Below, piece by piece: positions 24,643 through 30,264 of a stretch of 37,557 nt of DNA (its first letter is position 1; the number at the start of each line of letters is the position of its first letter). The notes beneath the pieces were generated by a model, which did no database searches, was not told where the DNA came from, and saw only the letters and a program-made list of their open reading frames with translations. Origin of the DNA: Collinsella aerofaciens (lineage in GTDB: Bacteria > Actinomycetota > Coriobacteriia > Coriobacteriales > Coriobacteriaceae); contig CAJMHW010000020.1 of NCBI GenBank assembly GCA_905213325.1, positions 1-37,557 on the forward strand. Direction: 5' to 3'. The position numbers and the translations under genes are program-made.

Positions 24643-25734
24643 CTACAGTTCAACTTCCAGTTCGGCTTTGTGCTCGTAGAGGTAGTCGCGCATGTAGGGG
24701 ATGGCAAATGAGACCTTGCCGTACGAGGGAGCCTCGATAATCGATTCTCTTAACAGGCGGCTGCGGACGGAACTCACCTGTTGAGGCGTTTTGTTTAGGG
24801 CATCGGCAACCATGCTGGTCGAGCTCGTCTGCCCCAAAGACGCCATGCTCAGCAGATAAGCGATGCACGTGGGCGGAATGCGCTGCAGCGCGGGCTCAAT
24901 CACCATGGCGCAGAAGCGTTCGCGTGCCGTTGCAATGCCACGCTCGGCTTCTTCTTCTCCAATAATCGTTGTATGTGCGCGTCTTGCCAACTGCCATGCG
25001 TAGTATCCAACGAGTTGAATCATGAAAGGATAGCCCTGCGTTGCCTCGGCAAGTTGGCCGGCAATACCTGGCTGCAACTCCATGCCAGACGCTTCAATGG
25101 TTTCCTCGAGGGAGTACGACACTTCGGTTACTGCCACAGCCTTCAGATCAAAGGGGAGGGCGCGGCGCAAAAACGCAAGTGTCTTTCCGTTGATGATGCT
25201 TTCAATCATCGAAGGCAGCCCAGCAAAAACAAAGGCGATATCAAGGTCTTCGCCGATAACCTGCTGAATCGCAATGGAGAGCGTTCGGACCTCATCGAGC
25301 TCTGCGTCTTGAACCTCGTCGAGAGTGATGAGCAGGCCATTTCCATTCTTGGATATTGTCTGTCTCATGGCGTCGCGTAGCGATGGGCCGATTCGCTCAA
25401 TATCTATGCTGCCGATGGATATGCCAGCTACGGTGGGCTCAAATCTGGCGTGTTTGGCCTGGAATTTGGGCTGCAGCTGTTCGAGAATGCGCTGGCAAAG
25501 TCCCTCGGTTGCGACCTCTTTTATGACCGTCCAGCCACGGCTTTGCGCCAAACGTGAGCACTCGTCAAGGAGGACCGTCTTGCCCGTTCCACGGACGCCG
25601 GCTATGCGCATTAGGCGCCCAGGGGCACCAGGCCCGTTGGTGAGGCCTTCACTGAATTCTTCAAGTACATCTTCGCGGCCGATAATCGTGGGAGGTGTTT
25701 TACCTGCTGTGGGCTTAAAAGGGTTTGTTTGCAT
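24643..25734 (-). CDS. AAA/STAND-like ATPase with C-terminal winged helix
   Basis: This 363-residue P-loop ATPase resembles the prokaryotic AAA_16/Orc1-Cdc6-like group. IIGREDVLEEF near residue 20 is the N-terminal linker. GVRGTGKTVLL near residue 46 is Walker A, LLITLDEVQD near 130 is Walker B, and AFVFAGLPSM near 175 is the sensor region. A likely winged-helix DNA-binding domain occupies the last about 90 residues (TSMVADALNKTPQQVSSVRSRLLRESIIEA). The ATG at 25734 follows AAAGGTGG. A 7 x 10-bp direct repeat sits directly upstream and a palindrome array directly downstream. Its role is unknown; regulation or maintenance of a mobile element is possible. Confidence 0.78.
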   Translation of the reverse strand: MQTNPFKPTAGKTPPTIIGREDVLEEFSEGLTNGPGAPGRLMRIAGVRGTGKTVLLDECSRLAQSRGWTVIKEVATEGLCQRILEQLQPKFQAKHARFEPTVAGISIGSIDIERIGPSLRDAMRQTISKNGNGLLITLDEVQDAELDEVRTLSIAIQQVIGEDLDIAFVFAGLPSMIESIINGKTLAFLRRALPFDLKAVAVTEVSYSLEETIEASGMELQPGIAGQLAEATQGYPFMIQLVGYYAWQLARRAHTTIIGEEEAERGIATARERFCAMVIEPALQRIPPTCIAYLLSMASLGQTSSTSMVADALNKTPQQVSSVRSRLLRESIIEAPSYGKVSFAIPYMRDYLYEHKAELEVEL

Positions 25735-25750
25735 GTGAGCCACCTTTGCT

Positions 25751-25820
25751 CAAGATATAGCAAGATATAGCAAAGTATAGCAAGATATTGCAAAGTATAG
25801 TGAGATATAGCAACGTATAG
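25751..25820. repeat. Seven tandem 10-bp repeats (consensus CAAGATATAG)
   Basis: Seven contiguous decamers (CAAGATATAG x2, CAAAGTATAG, CAAGATATTG, CAAAGTATAG, TGAGATATAG, CAACGTATAG) lie 17 bp upstream of the ATPase start codon. The 10-bp period is close to one helical turn. On the minus strand several units read TATACT or TATATC, like -10 boxes, so they should include the ATPase promoter. Confidence 0.92.
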
Positions 25821-25847
25821 CGCTGTTCTCGGGTTCTTACGGTGGTG

Positions 25848-26528
25848 CTATTTTCCGAATGCCGCGCGGATAAAGCGCTGGGCGAACAGCTTGTTGGCGA
25901 CGTTGATGACATGGCCCAGGAACAGTGCCGAGATGGCGGTCGTGACGCCAAAGCCGCCCAGGTTGTACATAAGGATCAGCGACAACGCGAGCGAGGCGGC
26001 GACATGTGAGCAGTCAAACACGACTTTTACGTCACCAAAGCGGCGTTTAAGCTTTTCGGCAATGACTTGCACCAAGCCGTCGGGCGCGTTGGGGACAACG
26101 CCCATGTTGACGACGAGACTTACGCCAAATGCGGTGACAGCGAGGGAGAGCAGCATGGTCGCAATCTGTGTGGGGAGTGCCGTGGGATGCAGTGGGTTGA
26201 CCGCCATGAAGAGGTCGGTCAAGCCGCCAATCAGCGTTGAGAAGAACAACTCGAGCAGGATGCGCGGCTGGAACTCGCTTCGCAAGATGGCTAATTGCGC
26301 CACGATGTAGGCGACGTAGGTTGCGGTGATCCAAAAGCCGAGCGTCTTGCCAGTGAGCATGGATAGGGTTGTGGCAAAGCACGTGAGCGCGGCGACGCCC
26401 AGGCCGGATGCCGTCTGGAGACTCATACCGAGTGCCAGTACTGCAACGCCCACAAGATACATCAGCATTCTAATGACGGTATGGCACCAGTCGATGTTCT
26501 CGCCATGCATGATAATGAGCGGTCGCAT
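25848..26528 (-). CDS. YczE/YitT-like integral membrane protein
   Basis: This 226-residue protein has about five to six hydrophobic segments and the pattern of the YczE/YyaS/YitT group: ALGMSLQTASGLGVAALTCFATTLS near the N-terminus, FGVSLVVNMGVVPNAPDGLVQVIAEKL in the middle and FGVTTAISALFLGHVINVANKLF at the end. The biochemical function of the group is not established. The start at 26528 follows AAAGGACGGG, with an alternative ATG six codons in. Its leader carries a KDG-type LacI operator and two structured elements shared with the KDG kinase and KDPG aldolase genes, so it should be part of uronate metabolism. Transport of a keto-deoxy acid is a reasonable guess. Confidence 0.75.
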   Translation of the reverse strand: MRPLIIMHGENIDWCHTVIRMLMYLVGVAVLALGMSLQTASGLGVAALTCFATTLSMLTGKTLGFWITATYVAYIVAQLAILRSEFQPRILLELFFSTLIGGLTDLFMAVNPLHPTALPTQIATMLLSLAVTAFGVSLVVNMGVVPNAPDGLVQVIAEKLKRRFGDVKVVFDCSHVAASLALSLILMYNLGGFGVTTAISALFLGHVINVANKLFAQRFIRAAFGK

Positions 26529-26561
26529 GTTGCTACCCGTCCTTTCGGTTGTGTGAAAAAG

Positions 26562-26686
26562 CTGACCCGGGCCGGCAAAAGAGGGTTATCGGAGGCACTG
26601 CTGCAAAAGCAGAAAAGCCGGCCCCACGGTCAGTCGTCTAGGAAGTGTCTCGCTGTGCCGGAATGGGACTAAAGGTCCAACGAGAC
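26562..26686 (-). ncRNA. Candidate structured leader RNA, type 1, copy A
   Basis: In the minus-strand leader of the YczE-like gene a hairpin GTCTCG/CGAGAC (outer) holds the conserved loop AGTCCCATTCCGG. It is followed by a multi-level stem CTGACC/GGTCAG, then GGGCCGGC/GCCGGCCC, then CTGC-TTTT-GCAG, with the conserved internal strand GTGCCTCCGATAACC. The element ends 33 nt before the start codon. Copy B keeps the loops but changes both sides of every stem. No known riboswitch class is recognised. The non-coding stretch 26529-27016 holds this element, the type 2 hairpin, two operator types and one 67-bp repeat. Confidence 0.72.
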
Positions 26687-26707
26687 GGGAAGAAAGCAAA
26701 TGGCATT

Positions 26708-26765
26708 GCGTGGGCGATAAGATGCCAAGATGGTAGGGTGTGTCTTAACACCCTATTGCCCACGC
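26708..26765 (-). ncRNA. Candidate structured leader RNA, type 2, copy 1
   Basis: A 58-nt imperfect inverted repeat in the leader of the YczE-like gene. The outer stem GCGTGGGC/GCCCACGC is extended by an 8-bp stem that uses G-U wobbles. The inner part AAGACACACCCTACCATCTT carries the loop CACCCTACC. The second copy before the KDG kinase has the same length, loop and inner stem but different outer base pairs. Confidence 0.7.
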
Positions 26766-26767
26766 TC

Positions 26768-26785
26768 AACGAAATCGGTTTCGTT
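26768..26785. promoter_or_regulatory. KDG-type LacI operator before the YczE-like gene
   Basis: AACGAAATCGGTTTCGTT is a near-perfect palindrome around CG, of the GAAAnCGnTTTC form bound by LacI-family repressors. A minus-strand TATACT -10 box (plus 26794-26799) lies directly upstream, so the operator covers the start of transcription. The same sequence precedes the KDG kinase gene. Confidence 0.75.
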
Positions 26786-26838
26786 TGAGCCTAAGTATAC
26801 GCACGGGATTTTATTTGCGAAGAGAAAAACAATAAAAA

Positions 26839-26852
26839 GGTGAACGTTCACC
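26839..26852. promoter_or_regulatory. TGAACGTTCA operator between the YczE-like and GntR genes
   Basis: GGTGAACGTTCACC is the most complete copy of the pectin-locus palindrome, 14 bp and perfect. It lies upstream of both divergent genes and so could link the two regulons. Confidence 0.65.
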
Positions 26853-26876
26853 TAATCGCAACAACTCGTTGGCTGT

Positions 26877-26943
26877 AGTTGCGGTGGAATAGTTCCTGTT
26901 TTTGCTGCTGAAGGCCTTGAACAGGAACTATTCCACCGCAACT
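26877..26943. repeat. 67-bp palindromic element, copy 3
   Basis: The arms are 24 bp and perfectly complementary (left arm starts AGTTGCGGTGGAATAGTTCC), with a 19-nt loop. The centre of the arm differs from copies 1, 2 and 4 (TTCCTG instead of GGACTG), with the matching change on the other arm. It lies 73 bp before the GntR gene. Confidence 0.9.
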
Positions 26944-27016
26944 TATGATGGGGCGGGGGATGCGATAGTATTGCATGGTGAAATTCGACAAACCGTGAGC
27001 TTCATCCGAGGGCTTT

Positions 27017-27709
27017 ATGGAACAGCACCAGCATTATCAGAGCCTGCAAGACCAGGCGTACAACGCATTGCGCTCCAAGATCATCTATGTCGAGCTCAGG
27101 CCCGGCACGCGTCTTTCGGCGATTGGTCTGGAAAAGGAGACGGGAATCGGGCGCACGCCCATTCGCGAATCCTTTGTGCGCTTGCGTGAGCAGGAGCTGG
27201 TGGAAACGCGTCCCAAAAGCGGCACCTACGTCTCTAAGATCAGCATGGAACGCGCCGAAAACGCCTGCTTTTTGCGCGAGAAGCTCGAGAGAAGCGTGCT
27301 AATTAAATGCTGTTCGACCGCCTCGCCCGAGCAAAAGCAGCGGCTTGAGCAGATTCTTACCGAGTCCGAGTCGCTCGACCATGGCGAAACGCGCCGTTTC
27401 TTTGACCTGGATAACCTGTTCCATGAGACATGTTTTGAGATTGCCGGTCGTCACATGTTGTGGGGTTGGATGAAGAGCATCAACACGCATTTTGAGCGAT
27501 ATAACTGGTTGCGTATGGTGTCGCAGGATTTGGATTGGGAGCCGATTCGTCGGCAGCATCGCCGGATTCTCGTGGCCATTAAGAGGGGCGATACCGACGC
27601 GGCGAGCTATCTGGCAGAGACGCACCTGCACCTGATGCCCGAAGAGCAAGGTCCGGTTATCGCCTTGCATCCCGACTATTTTGAGCTGTCCAAAGACTCG
27701 TTCATCTAA
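27017..27709 (+). CDS. GntR-family (FCD-type) transcriptional regulator
   Basis: This 230-residue regulator has the N-terminal GntR winged helix with YNALRSKIIYVELRPGTRLS, GIGRTPIRESFVRLREQELV (recognition helix) and the wing SGTYVSKI, ending near residue 75. The FCD-type helical effector domain includes DLDNLFHETCFEIAG near residue 135, with Asp and His that are candidate metal/ligand residues, and HRRILVAIKRGD near 187. The ATG follows CGAGGGC. It is flanked on both sides by 67-bp palindromes. It lies among KDG genes, so a uronate-related effector is likely, but its target is not evident. Confidence 0.82.
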   Translation: MEQHQHYQSLQDQAYNALRSKIIYVELRPGTRLSAIGLEKETGIGRTPIRESFVRLREQELVETRPKSGTYVSKISMERAENACFLREKLERSVLIKCCSTASPEQKQRLEQILTESESLDHGETRRFFDLDNLFHETCFEIAGRHMLWGWMKSINTHFERYNWLRMVSQDLDWEPIRRQHRRILVAIKRGDTDAASYLAETHLHLMPEEQGPVIALHPDYFELSKDSFI

Positions 27710-27723
27710 TCAATCCCCATATA

Positions 27724-27790
27724 AGTTGCGGTGAAATAGGGACTGTTTTGTGACCTAGGTGGCGCAAACAGTCCCTATTTCACCGCAACT
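27724..27790. repeat. 67-bp palindromic element, copy 4
   Basis: Perfect 25-bp arms (left starts AGTTGCGGTGAAATAGGGAC) enclose a 17-nt loop. It lies 14 bp after the GntR stop codon and mirrors copy 3 on the other side of that gene. Confidence 0.92.
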
Positions 27791-27819
27791 GCGTTGGGGT
27801 GTGACCGGGGCACAAAGAT

Positions 27820-27878
27820 GCGGTGCCGCTTGGAGGAAAAGACCGGAAGCAAAGGTCCATTCCTCCAGACGGCGCCGC
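27820..27878 (+). terminator. Long stem with following T-run after GntR
   Basis: GCGGTGCCG...TTGGAGGAA pairs with TTCCTCCA...CGGCGCCGC, and an inner GACC/GGTC forms a second tier. TTTT follows 5 nt later. It is likely the terminator of the GntR gene. Confidence 0.6.
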
Positions 27879-27944
27879 AGCTGTTTTGATGGCTCGGCTT
27901 TTACCGAAGTGGCTCAGTTGAGCGCGACTGCCAGCCGATTATAC

Positions 27945-28045
27945 AAAGCGGCTCGGGGGCGTGTCGCTTCCGTCACGTTCTATCAGCATACAAGACGGTT
28001 TTGGTTCTTGTTCGTGACGGAAACGGCGCGCTTCCGAGCCGCTTT
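27945..28045. other. 101-nt three-tier inverted repeat
   Basis: Outer arms AAAGCGGCTCGG/CCGAGCCGCTTT (12 bp) are perfect. A second perfect stem TTCCGTCACG/CGTGACGGAA (10 bp) lies inside, and ACAAGA/TTCTTGT inside that. It lies in the convergent gap between the GntR and KDPG aldolase genes. No reading frame inside is convincing. It may be a structured RNA, a decayed MITE or part of a bidirectional terminator. Confidence 0.7.
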
Positions 28046-28051
28046 AAAAGA

Positions 28052-28082
28052 AAGGGGGCGAGGTCTAGGGCACGCCCCCTTT
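28052..28082 (-). terminator. Terminator of the KDPG aldolase gene
   Basis: AAGGGGGCG pairs with CGCCCCCTT, and on the minus strand TTTCTTTT follows. It lies 19 bp beyond the aldolase stop codon. Confidence 0.88.
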
Positions 28083-28100
28083 CACGATAGAGAGCTAAAC

Positions 28101-28742
28101 CTAGCCGCGGACCTTCTTGACGACGTCCATGGCCTCGCGGGCGATCTGCTCGACCTTGGAGAAGTCGCCGTCGGCAAACAGGGCCGGCTTGACCATCCAG
28201 GTGCCACCGCAGGCGATGATGGCGGAGGAGCTCAGGTACTCCTCGACGTTGGCGGTGCTCACGCCGCCGGTAGGCATAAAGCGGTGACCGACAAACGGAG
28301 CGGCGAGGGCCTTGATGGTGTTCAGGCCGCCATACTGGGACGCGGGGAAGAACTTGGTGACCTTGAGGCCCAGGTTCTCGGCTGCGGTGACCTCGGAGGG
28401 GGTCACGGTGCCGGGAAGGACGGGCAGCTCGATGTCGATGCAATGCTTCACGACGTCCTCGTTGTAACCCGGGGAGACGATGAACTTGGCACCGGCGGCG
28501 CGGGCCTGCTCAACCTGCTCGACGGTCAGGACAGTGCCGGCGCCAACGCACATCTCGGGCTCGGCCTCGGCCATAGCGGCGATGCACTCGGCGGCGCAGG
28601 CGGTGCGGAAGGTGACCTCGGCGGACTTCATGCCAGCTGCCATAAGAGCGTGGGCGAGCGGGGCGGCGTCCTCGACCTTGTCGAGCACAACGACCGGCAC
28701 GATGCCCAGGGACTCAAGCGTGGTGTAGAACTGATCGAACAT
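28101..28742 (-). CDS. eda: 2-keto-3-deoxy-6-phosphogluconate aldolase
   Basis: This 213-residue class I aldolase of the KDPG/KHG family splits KDPG into pyruvate and glyceraldehyde 3-phosphate. EVTFRT near residue 43 carries the catalytic Glu. GAGTVLT near residue 69 and SPGYNEDVV near 92 line the site, KFFPAS near 130 contains the Schiff-base Lys, and MPTGGV near 155 binds phosphate. The start is the ATG 15 codons into the open frame, preceded by GAAAGGAA. It completes the route pectin uronate -> KDG -> KDPG -> glycolysis together with the kinase just upstream. A structured leader (type 1) occupies the space between the two genes. Confidence 0.93.
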   Translation of the reverse strand: MFDQFYTTLESLGIVPVVVLDKVEDAAPLAHALMAAGMKSAEVTFRTACAAECIAAMAEAEPEMCVGAGTVLTVEQVEQARAAGAKFIVSPGYNEDVVKHCIDIELPVLPGTVTPSEVTAAENLGLKVTKFFPASQYGGLNTIKALAAPFVGHRFMPTGGVSTANVEEYLSSSAIIACGGTWMVKPALFADGDFSKVEQIAREAMDVVKKVRG

Positions 28743-28792
28743 GATGTTCCTTTCGATGTGTGGCGCGCATGGGCGCGTGATTACCAAATGTG

Positions 28793-28922
28793 CTGGTCAG
28801 GAGCCGATTTTGGATTGGTTATCGGAGGCACCGCTTGGGGTTCAAGCAATTCCAAAACCGGCTGCTCGACCAGTCATGTAGGGAATGCCAGGCAAAACCG
28901 GAATGGGACTGGTGGTTTTGCC
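28793..28922 (-). ncRNA. Candidate structured leader RNA, type 1, copy B
   Basis: In the minus-strand leader of the KDPG aldolase gene a hairpin GGCAAAACC/GGTTTTGCC closes on the conserved AGTCCCATTCC loop. Then come the stem CTGGTC/GACCAG, an AGCCG...GGA stem with its partner, and GCTTG/CAAGC, with the internal strand GGTGCCTCCGATAACC. Every stem differs in sequence from copy A but still pairs, while the loop and internal strand are identical. It ends about 50 nt before the start codon. Confidence 0.72.
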
Positions 28923-28995
28923 CGGCCGGAGGAATCGGGGAGCGGGCCGCAGGGGTATGGGATTGGAAAGCTGCGGCCTGCGGAATGGAGACGGA

Positions 28996-30030
28996 CTAGC
29001 GCGCGACGCGGGTGCCACCGTCGGCGGCTGATGCTACGGCTGCAATCTCGTCTGCGGTCACCAAGTTGGAGTCGCCCTTGATGGTGAGCTTGAGGATCGA
29101 AGCCGCAATCGCGTAGTTGACGGCAGCCTGCGGATCGAAGTCGTTGATGAGGGCGTGGACCAGGCCGGCGTTGAAAGCGTCGCCGGCGGCAACACCCTCA
29201 AGCACGTGCACATCGTGAGCAGGGGAGAACCAGTGCTCGCCGCTCTCGGCGTCAAAGAGCATGCCCATCCAGATGGAGCGCTCGACGCAGGAGATGTTGC
29301 GGACGACCGAGGCGACCTTCTTGCAGCCGTACTCGGCGCAGATCTGGCGGGCCATCTCGACGTAGGTGTCGCGCTCCTCGATGCCGTGGGCAAGGGAGCC
29401 AGAGACGCAGGTCATGCCAAGGCCGGCAGGCGCGTCCTCGTCATTGGCGATGCAGATGTCGACGAGCGGCAGGAGTTCCTTCATGGTGGCCTGCGATTTC
29501 TCGGGCGACCACATCTTGCCGCGATAGTTCACGTCGCACACGGTGGTGATGCCCTTGGCGCGGCAGACGGTGAGGGCATCCTTGCAGGCGGCAGCCATCT
29601 CATCGGAGACGGCGGGGGTCACGCCGGAGAAATAGAAGACATCGATGCCCTTGAGGATCTCGTCCCAGTTAAAGACGTCGCGCTTGGCCATGTTGATGGC
29701 AGAGTACTTGCGGTCGTAGACGCAACCGTTACCGCGCTGCGAGGCGCCGACCTCAAACACATAGGAGCCAAGACGGTCGCCCTGACGCACGACGCGCGTG
29801 GTGTCGACGCCGTAGGCCTTCAGCGAACGCAGGGCGCACTCGCCCAGACGGTTGGCCGGGACAACGGAGACGTAAGCGGCCTTGTCGCCCTGGTAGGCCA
29901 GGGAAAGCGCAGTGTTGGCCTCGGCGCCGCCGTAGCGGACGTCAAACTCGGTTGCCTGCTCAATACGCAGGTGGTCTTTGGGTGAGAGTCTCATCATGAT
30001 CTCGCCGAAGGTAAGAACCGTTTTACCCAT
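28996..30030 (-). CDS. kdgK: 2-keto-3-deoxygluconate kinase (PfkB family)
   Basis: This 344-residue ribokinase/PfkB-family enzyme phosphorylates KDG to KDPG. The N-terminus TFGEIMMRLSP with YGGAEANTALSLA (about residue 35) is typical of KdgK. DVNYRGKMW near residue 165 lines the sugar site, and GVAAGDAFNAGLVHAL near residue 285 contains the catalytic Asp and anion hole. The start at 30030 follows AAAGGAG; the longer frame upstream has no binding site and runs into the leader hairpin. The leader contains the LacI operators and the type 2 element. A GGCCGCAG/CTGCGGCC hairpin downstream (about 28943-28979) may limit read-through into the aldolase gene. Confidence 0.9.
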   Translation of the reverse strand: MGKTVLTFGEIMMRLSPKDHLRIEQATEFDVRYGGAEANTALSLAYQGDKAAYVSVVPANRLGECALRSLKAYGVDTTRVVRQGDRLGSYVFEVGASQRGNGCVYDRKYSAINMAKRDVFNWDEILKGIDVFYFSGVTPAVSDEMAAACKDALTVCRAKGITTVCDVNYRGKMWSPEKSQATMKELLPLVDICIANDEDAPAGLGMTCVSGSLAHGIEERDTYVEMARQICAEYGCKKVASVVRNISCVERSIWMGMLFDAESGEHWFSPAHDVHVLEGVAAGDAFNAGLVHALINDFDPQAAVNYAIAASILKLTIKGDSNLVTADEIAAVASAADGGTRVAR

Positions 30031-30072
30031 GGTCGCGCAGCTCCTTTTACTCGTGCGTACACCTTTGATATG

Positions 30073-30130
30073 GCGTTGGCACGCAGGTGCCAAGACGGTA
30101 GGGTGCGTCTTTGCACCTGCGTGCCAACGC
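30073..30130 (-). ncRNA. Candidate structured leader RNA, type 2, copy 2
   Basis: A 58-nt inverted repeat in the kdgK leader with an 18-bp perfect outer stem (GCGTTGGCACGCAGGTGC and its complement). The inner hairpin AAGAC/GTCTT carries the loop GCACCCTACC. It has exactly the same length, loop and flanking GAGCG as copy 1 before the YczE-like gene, while outer base pairs differ in a compensatory way. It ends 43 nt before the kdgK start codon. Confidence 0.72.
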
Positions 30131-30133
30131 TCG

Positions 30134-30163
30134 CCGAAATCGGTTTACGAAATCGGTTTCGTT
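30134..30163. promoter_or_regulatory. Double KDG-type LacI operator between kdgK and the LacI gene
   Basis: CGAAATCGGTTTACG and ACGAAATCGGTTTCGT are two GAAATCGGTTT motifs whose CG centres are 13 bp apart. They lie just downstream of a minus-strand TATACT (plus 30173-30178) for kdgK. A plus-strand TATACT at 30175-30180 may serve the divergent LacI gene, so both promoters would be covered. Confidence 0.75.
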
Positions 30164-30264
30164 TCGAGTTGTAGTATACTCACCTACAGCGTTTTGCAAC
30201 CGAGATTTTTAAAAAAATGCCTAAAATGGCTCAGATCGCCGACAATTGGGAAACGGGGTGCGTT

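Noticed and set aside
25751..25820. CRISPR array
   Set aside because: The 10-bp units are contiguous without spacers, and no cas genes are near.
26562..26765. Known riboswitch classes (TPP, SAM, cobalamin, glycine, c-di-GMP, T-box, ykkC)
   Set aside because: Consensus cores that I know for these classes are not present in the leader elements. A covariance-model search would settle it.
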